Part shown: one piece after another, positions 1 through 11,739 of the stretch | How positions within the stretch are numbered: position 1 is the first letter of the stretch | Layout of the letters: the number at the start of each line of letters is the position of its first letter | Origin: Microcebus murinus | Taxonomy: Eukaryota; Chordata; Mammalia; Primates; Cheirogaleidae | Assembly: GCF_040939455.1 (NCBI RefSeq) | Contig: NC_134116.1 | Span: forward strand, 73,673,900 to 73,737,899 | DNA: 64,000 bases | Direction of reading: 5' to 3' | Notes under the pieces: model-generated | What the model was told of the DNA's origin: nothing | Seen by the model: the letters and a program-made list of their open reading frames with translations, nothing else | Database searches by the model: none | Program-made: the position numbers and the translations under genes

Positions 1-3000
1 TTGCCCTATAGACAGCATACAGCAACGTATCTACCTCTATTCCAGAGTGCATGAGTGCCTGTATTTCTGCATCCTTGTCAACATCGAATATTTTCATTAA
101 GATATTTTCCCCTAATCTGCTTTTAAAGGATTTTAAGAGAATTCCTCCTCACTGGTACAATTTAATTTTACCAACCAGAATATTACACTAACAGGGAAGC
201 TGTGCTCATCACAGTGTTTAACATGAAGAAGTTCTTCGCCTGCTCTTGGGCATCTGGATCTCTGGTCGCTGCAGGCCACACTCCCTGTGGTCGCAGACGT
301 GCACCAAGCCTTGCTGGTCCCATGGTCAGCGTGGTGCTGCTGACCTGGGCTTTTCCTCTGGCCTGGGACGCACACGAGGCTCATCCCAGATGACGCTGTC
401 CTGCCGGCCAACAGCAGGTGAAACGCTGTGTTCCATCGGTCGTGAGAACCAGCTGTGTCCTGCCTGTGTTCATCCTCCAGTGAGTCAGAAACACCACGAA
501 GACAGATAAAGAGTTGCCGTGTTGCATAGGCTAGTGTCAAAAAACAAAACAAAACGAAAAACCAAACCTGGAGCAGGGAAGTTATTTTCCACTGACTCCC
601 CAACTTGCAGGAAGGATGTTTGCAATGAGCCCAGCCTCACTGAACGGCTTCCAGAAGGAAGGAGACAGAACGCGGGAGGGAGGGAAGCAGTGAGAAGGCA
701 GCCGCTCTGCCAGGGTTCCTGAGCCCACGCCGGGCTAGTGGCCCAGCCTGGGTGAGAGGCCACTGCGGCCCCACGGCTGACAGGGCGAACAGCTCTTCTT
801 CTTTGTCATTTGGTTTGTTTGATGGTTAGAATTATCAGTGTCTACTGGGGAAGAGAGTCTTTCCTCTTTGTGGGTTGTCATTTAAATGACTCAGTGGCCC
901 CTTCCTTCTCTGTTAATCACGGCAGCCTTCTCGACAGAGGAGGCTTTACCTTTGGCTACGGGGGCAAGTGCACATCTGTGCTCTGGTGTCAGGCCGTGCC
1001 TTTCGGTTTGGGGGTGTGCATTTACTGTAAACACACCGTGGGACTTGCCAACCAAAGGAGTTCTTTGGGGATTCTGTTTGGCCTGTCAGTCACGATGCTC
1101 GCTTGCCTGCGGGGGTGTGGGGTGCGCGCAGCACAGCCTCTGCCAAGCGGGAGCCCCACGCACAGCACTTCCTCTGGGGAGCTCCCTAAAGGACCACAGA
1201 ATCCTCCTCTTGTCCCAGGGGAGGGGAGGGTGCTCGGCAGCCCCTCCCAGGTAGAGCAGAAGCCATGGATGTCTCAGAGAGGAGGGTGGGGACAGACAGA
1301 CACCCAAGGGCAGCCGGTGCCAACAGACTGGAAGCTATGGGGCTGGGCAGTGAGTCAGACGAGGGCAGGAGGAGGCCTCCCTCCCTCGAGAGGGGAACAC
1401 AAGCCACCAAGTGCCAAAGACACAGGCTGGAGCCTCCCCCTGCAACCAGAACAACACAGGGGCTGCTTTTAACTTGAGATTTTACTTAAAATCCTAGAGC
1501 TTTGGAGGCGGACTTCGGCCCACCTGCTACATTTTACTGAAACCTGGGGCTCATGTTTGTTATCTGTTTAATGCCACCTAGCTAGTTAGTGGCATAACTG
1601 GGCACAAGAGCCTGTTCCCCCACTGCTGGGCCCCAGTCTCCCCCGGAATGAAAAGAGCAGGCTCATATTGATCGCTAAGGCCTGCCCGCTTCCTGCTGTG
1701 CTCCCTTGCCCTCCCCCAGGCTCCCTGCAGGCTGCCTGCGGCTGCTGTGGACCTGCCCCTTAAAGGCCATGCATGGCATTTATTCAGCCTGACCAAGTGA
1801 TGTCCTCGGGGACCACACTCTTCTGGGCACGGCCAGCAGCCCATGTCACCCGCAGACGGCCTGGGGCCCTGCCAGCGCCAGCCCTCTGAGCAGGTGGCGG
1901 GGCAGGGAGATGTCCCTGGGAGGACCTGGGTGTCGGTCCTGGCTCCCCAGGTAAGTGGTCACCGAGGCCAGGGCTGAGGCTGCGGCGGGCAGCAGCAGGC
2001 CGGCTGTTAGTCAGCCTGGGCTCCAGAGGGAAGGAGGCCAACGGTGACAGCGGAGGGAGCACGGCTGGGGCGTGAAGGCTGAGCCCCGTCTCAGGAAAGA
2101 GACGGGCAGCCCCCTCTTTCCTGAGAACGAGTTCAGAAGGATTGTCCGGACAGTTTTCCAGATAAGATGATAATCTCTTAACCATTCCCATGTGAAAAAG
2201 ACCACTGTGTTTGGGATTGGCCTTCCGGAAGAGCCGGGACCGCTCTCTCCTGGAAGGGTGGGGACCATTCACATATTCCCATCTCATTTTTGCAATTTTT
2301 GTAATGCAAAAGCACGAGTTACTGGTGGCCATGGTTGGCTTTGCATTTTTGGAGCAGAAGAAGGTTTCTCAAAACCACCAGTCACATAGCTTTGATTAAT
2401 AAACACTGTTGGAAACAGGGTTTTACATTAAAACTGCTAGCTGAAAGGTCAACATCCCATTCTTGGCCACTGACTTTGTTTTCATTTTAATGGTGATGAA
2501 AAGAAATCTTTAGAAGGAAATGCCACCACTTTTTTTTTCCCCAAAGATTTAAAAAAATTTTTAGACACTCTGAAAAAGCTTCATAGAATAACCCTTTTTA
2601 TTAATATATGTAAGAAAGGTGGATAGGAATAGACTCACTGATAAATCTATAGGTAAGAATTTCTTTTTAATCTCATGGTGTCCAAAGGTTTCAGTTTTTA
2701 ATTACCCTCCTCCAGGGTGTCTCCCAGGTGGCAGCCAGGGCTGGATTTAGACAATGAGCCCCTTGACAGTAGCACCAGGCCACACATCTCTGCCTCCTCT
2801 CTGCATTTCCCGTGTGGGGTTGTGCCCATGGGAGCAGCTTCAAGATATTTTCTGATTGAATGAGTCGTTAGAGCTTTTCCTTGGCTAGTGAGTCATCAAA
2901 TGCCTAAAGCAAGGGATCGGATCTGGGGCTCATGGCTCTCTTGGGATTTGCTGGTTGGGCTTCAGGAGGTACAAGAGCTCCCTAATTTTAAGCAAAAATG

Positions 3001-3155
3001 CCCAACTCCCTGTGTCTTCCCTACTAGGGCTCCGTGGGTGTGAGGCGGTGGATCCCCCGGCTGCCGGCAGCTGCGTGTCTACAGACTGTTGCTACGGAAG
3101 TGTGGGCCGAGGCTCCGTAGCTGGGGGAGAGTGGCAGGGAGGAAGCCCACGTGGC
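1..3155. other. Unassigned non-coding sequence
   Basis: I recognise no gene and no confident repeat here. The first 130 bases contain wording reminiscent of an antisense old L1 3' end (CATCCTTGTCAACAT), but this is too degraded to call. The rest is mixed GC sequence with short, unsupported open frames on both strands, and AT-rich stretches around 2400-2700. I see no splice-flanked open frame with recognisable protein similarity. Confidence 0.5.
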
Positions 3156-3844
3156 TGTGGAGTCCTGTCGTGGCCCATTTACAGGACAGAAGATGAACAC
3201 AGAACATAAAACACAAACACGAGGAACACAAAGAAAAACAGTTGACTCGAGTAATAACACACCGGGTCCGTTTTATTTTTATACTCTAAAAGATTAAAGT
3301 TAGTTCCTTGTACGTAACTGCCCAGGCATTGCAGCAATGGCCATAAATTCCGGAATAGCCTTAGGGAAGCAGATATCCCCTGACTCAGAATTTCAAGGTG
3401 GTTGCTCTAGGCACCAGGCATAGGTAAAGGACAGAGATTAGCAAGGATGGGCAAGGTGAGCCACAGGGGGCATTTCTCATCCCCAGCTTCTCTTAAGGTG
3501 ACCCCCTAAGATCTTCGGCTGAACCCTGGCAGCTGTGCCTGGCTTAGGTCACCCCTCCTTTGAGGGGTCTTACCCGTCATTGACTAACCAGCCATCTTAT
3601 GGGGTGTACGCAGCAATCACAGGAATAATGTGTTTATCATGTGGCCTCCAGACCCCGAAAGCCGTGGGGCGGGCTGCTCTTGCTAGTTGCAGCTCAGGTC
3701 CTTTGTTATGCCTCTAGGCAACACCTTTGTTTATCACAGGGAGCCTGTCCAGAACAGATTACTTTCAAATGCTCTGGGCAGAACACGTACATTACTCACT
3801 AACTTTAATTCTTAAACTAGGAAAATATATGTCAGTCCCCTACA
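3156..3844 (-). mobile_element. Probable solo LTR of an endogenous retrovirus
   Basis: Read on the minus strand, this 689-bp segment starts TGTAGGGGACTG and ends GACTCCACA, giving the TG...CA ends expected of an LTR. About 570 bp in, TATAAAAATAAAA can serve as a TATA box and poly(A) signal. It is followed by ACCCGGTGTG and a T/G-rich stretch that resembles R-U5 of class II (betaretrovirus-like) LTRs. The six bases outside each end (CGTGGC and GGGTCC) do not match, so no target-site duplication supports the borders. I see no gag or pol sequence next to it. The class assignment is inference and the element could be another LTR family. Confidence 0.42.
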
Positions 3845-4236
3845 GGGTCCAGCCGGTTCTCCAATCCCGCACGGCCAGCAGTGAGAGGGGCAGATATTCA
3901 GATCCTCTGGCTCCCGTGTGCACTTATCACACGGCTCAGGACTTGGAGGGAGAGGGACGTGATTAGCAGCCCCATGTCCCAACATGAACACCACCTCCCT
4001 TTGGTCCTCTCCCTTGATAGTCTCTCTCCCTTGCCACAGCTTGTCCCTTGAGGACCTATCCATGATCACCTAAGATGCCCCTTTGCTTAAATGCAGCCGA
4101 GAAGGTGGCATTGTGGAACTTTTGAAGAGAGGTCTACGGCCACCTCCTGCCCGCAAGCCTGCGCCGCCAGGTCTCCCCAACGCCCGTCCGCAATTTGTGT
4201 GTGTTCACGTCTGGCCTCCACCTTCCGTGGCCTCCC
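3845..4236. other. Unassigned stretch between LTRs
   Basis: This 390-base stretch has no recognisable gene or repeat. It begins GGGTCCAGCCGG directly after the probable LTR. I looked for a retroviral body or a duplicated target site and saw neither. Confidence 0.4.
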
Positions 4237-4611
4237 TGTCTGCAGAATGAAGTGTACACATCTGTTTACACATCTGTGTCCTCCCAGATATACATGTGGA
4301 AGCCCTAACGCTGGTATTTGGAGCTGGGGTCTTTGGGAGGTAATTAGGGTTAGATGAGGTCACGAGGGTGGGCCTGTCGTGATGGGATTAGTGCCCTTAT
4401 AAGGAGAGACTCCGGAGAGCCCGCTCTCTCCTGTGGAAGGACACAGTGAGGAGGCAGCCAGCCATCTGCAGACTAGGAAGAGGATCTTCCAGAACCCGAT
4501 CATGCCGGCACCCTGACATCTGACTTCCAGCCTCCAGGCTGAGAAATACATTTCTGTTGTTTAAGCCAGTCTATGGCATTTTGTTGTGGCAGCCCTGAGC
4601 AGACTAAGGCA
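4237..4611 (+). mobile_element. ERVL-MaLR LTR (MST/MLT1 type)
   Basis: The sequence follows the MaLR LTR consensus in order: GGAAGCCCTAACGCTGGTAT, then GGTAATTAGG, GATGGGATTAGTGCCCTTAT, GACTTCCAGCCTCCAG, and a 3' end with TTTCTGTTGTTTAAGCCAGT followed by GACTAAGGCA. It is a non-coding relic on the plus strand, moderately diverged. The 5' border is approximate because the first 40 bases are degraded. No internal MaLR region is attached, so it is a solo LTR. Confidence 0.85.
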
Positions 4612-4619
4612 AGACCTTA

Positions 4620-5060
4620 GCTTGGCTTTCAAGCTCTAATTTAATTTTCCAACCTCATTTCCCTCCTGCACCCGGTGCTGCAGCTTCTCGAACTTTCCAT
4701 ACTCCTTCCAACAGCATGCCACTTCCAGACCTTGCTCATGCTTCACCCCTTCCCCCCTGGTCTAGATGGCCTTTCTCTCCCTTGCCTTCCTGGAAAAGCC
4801 CTAGTAATCTTTTAATATCCCATATGATGTTGGCACAACCTTAGTGGTTCCCGTTTCTGTGCTTCTCCGGAATTTTGTGCATTGTTATATCGTCTGTCAC
4901 GTAATATGATTATTATTCCCTCAGTATTTCATCTCCTCGCCAGTCTGAGAGATTCTTGAGGCCAGGAATCCCATTCCATTCACGTTTGTGTCTCCTGTGC
5001 CTGTCCTCTAAGGATGGCATTAAACAAGGGCTCAATCAGTATGTGTTGAGTGAATGGAGA
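4620..5060 (+). mobile_element. LINE-2 3' end (relic)
   Basis: Diverged plus-strand sequence with the LINE-2 tail pattern: GGCTTTCAAGCTCTAATTTA near the start, CTTGAGGCCAGGAATCCCAT in the middle (consensus 'cttgagggcagggac'), and an ending ATTAAACAAGGGCTCAATCA followed by TGTTGAGTGAATGG (consensus 'gctcaataaatgtttgttgaatgaatg'). It contains only the 3' UTR and the most distal ORF2 sequence. It is non-coding and old. Confidence 0.6.
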
Positions 5061-5145
5061 ATTGACTATGAACTTGACTGACGCATGCTCCTCTGCTGTT
5101 CTGGCAGGTCCATGGCTCCCCGCAGGGCACCTTCTGCATAACTTT

Positions 5146-5283
5146 GTTCTTTCACTCAACATTCCCTAACCTGCAAGCTCCATGAAGTTAGGGACTGAGC
5201 TTCGTTTTGCTCATCACAACATCTTTAGGGAACAACACACACTTGGTCCGCAATAGGCATTTAACAGATGCTCATTGAATGAA
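5146..5283 (+). mobile_element. Second LINE-2 3' tail (relic)
   Basis: CTGCAAGCTCCATGAAGTTA, GCTCATCACAACATC and ATTTAACAGATGCTCATTGA match the last ~130 bp of LINE-2 on the plus strand (consensus 'tgtaagctccatgagggcag ... gctcaataaa'). It sits directly against an oppositely oriented LINE-2 tail at 5285, giving a tail-to-tail pair. Confidence 0.6.
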
Positions 5284-5284
5284 A

Positions 5285-5395
5285 ATGTATTTACTGGGCA
5301 ACTACTATAAACCAGGCACTGAGCTAGGTCCTGGGAAAACCACAGAGATCTGTCTTCATGGAATGTGTATTCTAGTGACTCATGCATTTTGGAAT
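5285..5395 (-). mobile_element. LINE-2 3' tail, reverse orientation
   Basis: TATTTACTGGGCAACTACTA, CCAGGCACTGAGCTAGGTCC and GGAATGTGTATTCTAGTGAC match antisense LINE-2 3' sequence ('tttattgagcacctactatgtgccaggcactg... tggagcttacattctagtg'). It abuts the plus-strand tail ending near 5283. Confidence 0.6.
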
Positions 5396-7909
5396 ATTTA
5401 CAGGGGGCACAAGGAATCGTCAGTGGCAGACGATTGGACACAGTGACCTTGCTTTCTTAACACTTGTCTTATTGGCTGGGCATCCAGAACATTCTGAGGG
5501 AGATCATTCAGTCCTGGGAGGCTATGGAAAGTGGGGGACATTTTCTGTCCTAATAAAAACCACAAGCAATCCCCTGGCTGTGGGCCCTTAACAAAGGCAG
5601 CAGGAATGTCGTTGTCTTGGGTCTCTGGCTGCCTGAGGATATCCCAGCAGATATATACAGTTTGGGCCACCAAGCAGAAGCATGAAGTAGGAAAGTCACC
5701 CCCCCCAGACCCTGAGCCTCCCTCCCTGCACCTCCCAGCCAGACTCGTGGGAGCTGCATAGAGCCACTGGCTTCCCGCCCCAACCTGAACACGGGGCACT
5801 GCTCTTCCCAGAGAGGAAGCAGCTGCTTGGACTCAGCGCTCCTGACGCTCCCTGGACCCCAGTCATGAATCCTGCCGTAGCAGAGGCTTCTGAGATGCTG
5901 TGACCACCCGAGGCAGGCGGAGGACACTCAGGGGGAAGCCCCAGCAAGAACAAGTCCCTCGTCATGTGCCACTGTGTGAGTGACAGCCAGACGATGGACC
6001 AGGGCTCACCAGGTCATCCTGCCGGTGTGGCTGTGGCTTCCAGAAGTGATGAAAGTCATGTGTTGCATACTGCATCCAAAGCCACAGAAGAGACGTTGTA
6101 CAAACAATAAATGAGCTGCCCACACTGAGAACTTCAGAGAGACGGTGTTGGCACGTTTTATAACCCTGCTCCTCACCCCACCAGTGATGCAGATTTTCAA
6201 AATGTCAAAGCAAATTCCCCGAGTGCCAGTGGGAATAAAAAGCAATCCACTCCTGACGTCTGGGTGATTGCATTTCAGCAAATCATATGTCAACTGACAA
6301 GCTCTCCTCGGATGGTCTGCATAGCTTTGCCTTCATAATAACACCCAGAGCCGTTGCAGGCACCAAGACCAAAGCCGTCAGCCTAGCAACCTGTAATTCC
6401 AAAGGACAAATTCAACGCCGAGACTTCCTAGGTAGACATCTCTCAAATCATTCTGAGGATGCACAGCTTAGGCTGTGAAAAGCAGTGCGCTTTCAAACAA
6501 ATAAAGAACTTGCAATGTTTAAAGACATTTGGAAATCCGTGACCACCCAGAATAGCAAGCAGGGGAAATAAAACGCCAGGGGCAGATTTAAAACTTAGTT
6601 TTAGTTAGCACTTTCAGCTGCACAGCTTCTTCCCTGTCTCTTAATCCCCTTCCCCATCTCTAAGCCATTAAAAAAACGTTCCTTTCTGCAGAGCTGCCTG
6701 AGGATGACATTTCATTTCCTCTTTCCGTTTGGAGAGGGACTAGGGCATAATGGCAAGACAGGAGGAAGAAGGAGGAAATGACATGCTGGTTAACTTCTGG
6801 TGAGGCGGAGTGAGGGCCTGCAGGATGCAGCTGCAAGACTGCAGGCTGGGGAGGAGGGACCCCACCCTGCCTCGATGAAGGCTACGAACGCTGGGCAAGG
6901 TGTGCGAGTCCAGGTGGCTGCTGCGGGTGTTCAAGGCACAGTGCGGCCTGCATTCCCAGGGATGCCCTCTCCAGCCCTGGTACTTTTCCAACTGCTTCCC
7001 CTGGAAGGGAACTAGAGGGAAGAAACTGTGCAAAGGACAAGGTTAAAAGGTTTTTAAAGGAAATCAGGAAGGAAAGGCAGGTGGAATAAGGGAAGGCAGG
7101 GAGGAAAGGAGGACACTCTTCCGTCTATATCGCAACCTCCAAAATCTATATAAAAAGGAAATATATCAACAGAGAAAGAGAAAGGAGAAGGCTATCAATC
7201 TGAAGGAGTGCTTCGAAATATCACCATTTTGTACATTACACATTTATTCTTCTGTTGCATCCAGCATCTAGGATGCACCTATAACATAACAGAATTTTAT
7301 CTTTTGATGCTTAAGTTTTTCATCTCTTTAATTTTTGCATGGAATTAATCCTGTGGTTTAATTTTGCCATATCCATGTGATAAAAGAAGAGAGCAAAGAA
7401 CATAATCTCTTCTGTGTGTTTTTTTTTTTTTTTTTTTTTGAAGAACAAGATAAAATGTGATTTGATACATTAGGGTCAGTGTTTCAACTAGTGCTTAAAG
7501 GATCAGGAAACAGGAACAGGATGTCCCATAATTTCTACTCCACAAGCAGCTGCCTCTCTGAGGATTACCTGATCCTAAGAGCATGGCTGGATCACAGAGG
7601 CAGGAGAAACTGACCAAGAATTACTTTCATTTTTTAGTGTTCAGGAGGGAATTTATTGGATTTTTATTTTTGGCTTATGGTGGCTGAATTTAATTACTCC
7701 AGTTTGATTTATTCCTTCAGAAAGCTTTTGGTGGTGGAGGTACAGATATCACTATGTCTAAATAGTTGTCACAATGTGCAGAGAATTGCCTCCCATATTC
7801 TGTATTCTGGAAGAGCCTAATTGCCTAAATTACCACCAGGGAGCAACTGGGGCCCTCAGGAATGCTCCTTCTGGAAAATTCTCTACACTGTCTTGGTGTC
7901 TTTCTCTAG
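5396..7909. other. Unassigned non-coding sequence
   Basis: No gene or confident transposon recognised. It holds a purine-rich stretch around 7040-7115 (AGGAAGGAAAGGCAGG and similar) and a 21-base T homopolymer at 7419-7439. The stretch 7774-7909 is open in one frame leading into the candidate exon at 7910. I see no start context or protein family signal. Confidence 0.45.
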
Positions 7910-8001
7910 GAAAACCTTTGTATCGAAAAAGAGGCCCCAGTAAATACAACCCTTCTTATAGCCAAGATGAATATAAATTACTTATTTTGGTTCAACTCCA
8001 G
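7910..8001 (+). other. Exon-like segment (speculative)
   Basis: This 92-bp segment is bounded on the left by a pyrimidine-rich tract ending TGTCTTTCTCTAG and on the right by CAG|GTAGGT, both good matches to mammalian splice sites. Two of its three forward frames are open. One reads KPLYRKRGPSKYNPSYSQDE and continues YKLLILVQLQ; another starts ENLCIEKEAP. I do not recognise a protein in either. Its length is 2 modulo 3, so it would shift phase if coding. Chance occurrence is quite possible, since such pairs arise often in 64 kb of mammalian DNA. Confidence 0.2.
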
Positions 8002-8283
8002 GTAGGTACAATCATGGACTTCACTTTATTCTTCTTCTAGAAAGATAATAACATTATCATCTTATATCAAATTTGTTTCTTTATTAATTCTTGAATAAGC
8101 TTGTGTATATTGACCTAGTCTAACTCATGAGAGGAAGAAAATTCAGTACTTCCGGGTTTTTGGACAAGTTAGGTGTCTTCCGAGTCCTTGGAGCATTGTT
8201 GATTGACTGCTACCCTTGTTGCTATAAAATGCAGATTCTGCCTTTGCTGAGCTATGGGAAGAGGTTCACCTCATGACCCTAAC
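8002..8283. other. Unassigned stretch before Alu
   Basis: AT-rich non-coding sequence with no recognisable gene or repeat. It ends at the target-site duplication of the Alu that follows. Confidence 0.4.
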
Positions 8284-8292
8284 AGTACAGAC

Positions 8293-8620
8293 ATTTTTTT
8301 TTCTTGAAACAGAGTCTCACTCTATTGCCTGGGCCAGAGTGCCATGGCGTCAGCCTAGCTCACAGCAACCTCAAACTCCTGGGCTCAAACGATCCTCTTG
8401 CCTCAGCCTCCTGAATGGCTGGGACTACAGGCATGCGCCACCATGCCCGGCTAATTTTTTCTATATTTTTTTAGTTGGCCAATTAATTTCTTTCTATTTT
8501 TAGTAGAGATGAGGGTCTTGCTCTTGCTCAGGCTGGTTTCGAACTCCTGACCTCGAGCAATCCGCTTGCCTCGGCCTCCCAGAGTGCTAGAATTTCAGGC
8601 GTGGGCCACCGTGCCCAGCC
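8293..8620 (-). mobile_element. Strepsirrhine Alu SINE, antisense
   Basis: This is a complete dimeric Alu, T-rich tail first, so the element lies on the minus strand. It runs from the right arm (GTCTCACTCTATTGCCTGGG) through the lineage-specific GTTGGCCAATTAATTTC block to the left arm ending GTGCCCAGCC. An imperfect target-site duplication, AGTACAGACATTT (8284-8296) and AGTACACGACATTT (8621-8634), flanks it. Alus are 7SL RNA-derived and non-autonomous, mobilised by L1. Several CpG positions have decayed. Confidence 0.95.
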
Positions 8621-8634
8621 AGTACACGACATTT

Positions 8635-9560
8635 ATTAGTGAGTGCAAGTACAAATGAAGGCAGGTGGGTCAAAGGCAGAACTAGGAACCACAAGCTCAT
8701 GACTTTAGCTTCATGATTTTGACTAATTCATATCTCTTTTACTTTGACTTCATTTATTCCCCTCTGAAGAATGTTTGCAACTTATCTTCCTTGTAAGGAG
8801 TTTTATAGGCCAGAATCAGGGAAGTCTTTGCCAACAACAGACACAGCAAATGAATGCATGGAGTGAGCAGCTTTGGGGAAAAAATATCACAATAACAACA
8901 AAACAGACTCGCTTTTAGTTTGCTAATCTAGATTTTGACCTATGGGGTGTTTAAAATGTTTAGAACAGCTAAACTCTTTTAAGGAAGCAGTTTGACACCA
9001 GGCAGTGAAGGCGCGAGTGCAGGAGGCACAGCCGGGAGCACGTACATTCACGTGAAGAGCATCCCACCAAATACAAGTCTAGAGTCGTTAAGTAAAGTGG
9101 AATGCCAGAGGAAAGGATGTGGGGTTGTCACATGCATCCTAGCTTCTGCCTCATTTGATTTTTGTACATTTACTACAGATGCCTAGTTTTGCATCAATAT
9201 TTTATGGGGAACACTTAGTGGAAGCGACTTGCCCTGGTTCACGGTGTGCAGGCAATGCCTGTTGTTATAGCCCCATATTTTCAGACAGTCAACTCCGCCC
9301 CCAGTAACTAGCCTAGGAAACATTGTCCCATTCGGACAGTGCGGCAGGGATCATCCTGCCACATGGCTGAAGCCACTGGAGAGGGCGAGTATCTTCTCTC
9401 ACTGGAGTTAAAGATCAGACGAGTGATCCCACCATTGCCTCTGTAAATTCAGACAACTGTCTTCCTGTTCCAAAGTGCCATCTTTCACCATCTGTGTCAG
9501 GAAGTTGGACAAAAGTGACCCAGAGATATGTGCTATCCAATTAGGGGGAATTTTCATTTA
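8635..9560. other. Unassigned non-coding sequence
   Basis: I see no gene and no recognised repeat between the two Alus. Short open frames here (for example 8992-9186) lack any protein signature or splice context. Confidence 0.45.
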
Positions 9561-9574
9561 GAAGTCTGGTGTCA

Positions 9575-9899
9575 GGCCGGGCGTGGTGGCTCACACCTGT
9601 AATCCTAGCACTTTGGGAGGCCGAGGCGGGCGGATTGCTTAAGGTCAGGAGTTCGAAACCAGCCTGAGCGAGACCCTGTCTCTACCAAAAATAGAAAGAA
9701 ATTAATTGACCAACTAAAAATATATATACAAAAAATTAGCCGGGCATGGTGGCGCATGCCTGTAGTCCCAGCTACTCAGGAGGCTGAGGCAATAGGATCG
9801 CTGAGCCCCGGAGATTGAGGTTGCTGTGAGCTAGGCTGACGCCACGGCACTCACTCTAGCCTGGGCAACAAAGTGAGACTCTGTCTCAAAAAAAAAAAA
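9575..9899 (+). mobile_element. Strepsirrhine Alu SINE, sense
   Basis: Full-length sense Alu starting GGCCGGGCGTGGTGGCTCAC and ending in a 12-A tail. The middle contains AAATTAATTGACCAACTAAA, the sense version of the strepsirrhine inter-arm block. A perfect 14-bp target-site duplication, GAAGTCTGGTGTCA, lies at 9561-9574 and 9900-9913, so both borders are exact and the insertion is fairly young. Confidence 0.97.
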
Positions 9900-9979
9900 G
9901 AAGTCTGGTGTCATAGATATTAAAGATAGAAGTTTATCCTGAAAGTATCTGTACTTCCAGTACAAGTTAGCTTACCTCA

Positions 9980-10384
9980 ATTAGTTTGCTTGCTAGGGTT
10001 GTCATGACAAAATGCCACAGTCTGGGGAGCTTAAACAACAGAAATTTATTGTCTCATAGTCTAAAGGCTGGAAGTCCAAAATGAAGGTGCCACAAGGTTT
10101 GGTTTCTTCCAAGTCCTTTCTTTGTCTTGCAGGTGGACACCTTCCTGCTGAGTGCTCACCTGTCTTTCCTCTGTGCACAAACGTGTGTGGTCTCTCTCTG
10201 TGTCCTAATCTCCCCTTTTTATGAGGACACTAGTCAGATTAGATCAGGACCCACCCTAACTGCCTCATTTTAACATAATCACCTCTTTAAAGGCCCCATC
10301 TTCAAACACAGTCACATTCTGAGAGGTACTGGGGGTTAGAACTTCAGCACATGAATTTGGGTGTTCACAATGCAGCCTGTTACA
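9980..10384 (-). mobile_element. ERVL-MaLR LTR (MST/MLT1 type), antisense
   Basis: Antisense MaLR LTR: TTAGTTTGCTTGCTAGGGTT, TTAAACAACAGAAATTTATT, GGCTGGAAGTCC, TGTCCTAATCTCCCC, CCACCCTAACTGCCTCATTT and GTACTGGGGGTTAGAACTTC occur in consensus order. It ends GCAGCCTGTTACA. The element is a non-coding solo LTR and about as diverged as the copy at 23.8 kb. Confidence 0.85.
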
Positions 10385-11739
10385 CTCAATGAGAGAGCAG
10401 AAGATTTAGAACTCACAGGCTAAAAATCTGAGCATCTAGGCTCAGAAAAAATAGGTGTGGATTGAATTTGGAGCAGCAAAATTTATCCCCCTTCAGGGCA
10501 AAGCCGAAGGAGAAAGGTGAGCTGTGTTTAGAACATGTATCTTCCAAACCCTCAGCCTTAAGACGTCACTCAGTCCAACTAGTTCTGGTTTTGAAGTCTC
10601 TTTCTTTTTGCTCCATCACTCGAACAACCTTTGAGTGAGAATGTATTTCAAGGGAGTTGAGTGGCATCTTCCATGACGGGTTGGGGTCAGTGCCCACCCT
10701 AGAATAAGGGCTTCCTCTGGGGCAGGCATCCTGGAGTCTGCACCCAAGTTCTCTGACTGTGACCCTCAGGGCAGTGACAATGTGGGAGGAGAAGTCACAA
10801 GGGGAGAACATCCTTTCTCGGGACCACTGAGTGTCCCTTCTGATTTGCCACTTTGTAAAGAGGCAGCTCCACTGGTCTGAGAGAAGGTTCTGGAACTCCA
10901 AGCCAGAGCCAGAAGACATCCTTTCACCGTTGTTGATTTCAAATGCCTGAGAAGAGATTTTCAGTGGTGCACACTTTGCTCCCTGCGTTCTGTCCTCCTC
11001 CTCCACTGGGTTCCTAGGGGTGTCTTCCACGCAGTCAGGTGCACTTAGCTGTTCTCTGTAATACTGCGATAGACCCTCAGCATTGCTGGGTCATGTCAGT
11101 GGTCTCCACCACCTGAGGATAACCCAAGTTCCACAGCACGCAGCTGTCTGTGATCTGGTTGAGGACCAGATGTGGATTAAGTACCCACTGGCTGGTAGCG
11201 AGGTGCATGGAAGGGTGTGCCCAGGAGGGCGTGTGCCGCGTGCGGCCCAGGATCTGCACCCAAGGGATCCCTCCCTCTCCACCTCCCTTTCTGGGCTCAG
11301 GTCTCCTGCTGAGTGCTTAGACAGACACATCTTCATTTCTTTAAAAAAAAAAAAATCCCAAAGGAAAGCTGTCTGCTGCTGGTGGTAATGGAAGTGAAAG
11401 ATTGAAGCAAACAATGAAAATGTCTTTCAGAATAACTTCAGGGCTCTATTTAAAGACTCAAAAAAAAAAAGGCTAAAGGTGCTATTTATACTTTTTTAGG
11501 TATACCTTACTTGCACTCTGTAGGTGGAATTTTATACCATAGCAGGTTTCTTTGAGAACTTCATAGGCCCAGGAGTTCTTCCTCTTAGAGACTCCAACCA
11601 ATCAAATGTATTAAAATGCAACCACATCCCAAATTAAACAGAATCTTGCTATTACATTTTAAAATAATTTTAATAATATTTATAGTTTTAAGCTGTATTG
11701 ATAAAAAATTTTTTGTTATTCTTAGAAAATGAACTTCCA
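10385..11739. other. Unassigned non-coding sequence
   Basis: No gene or repeat recognised. A minus-strand open frame at 10566-11030 (154 codons) has no protein family signature I know and no splice context, so I treat it as chance. AT-rich sequence with short A runs occupies 11340-11735. Confidence 0.4.

Noticed and set aside
7419..7439. 21-base T run as the tail of an antisense retroelement
   Set aside because: No SINE or LINE body follows and no target-site duplication was found, so it is a plain homopolymer.
7831..7845. CCACCAGGGAGCAAC as a second CTCF site
   Set aside because: Two mismatches in the core consensus (GGAGC instead of GGGGC/GTGGC, and the last base), so support is too weak.
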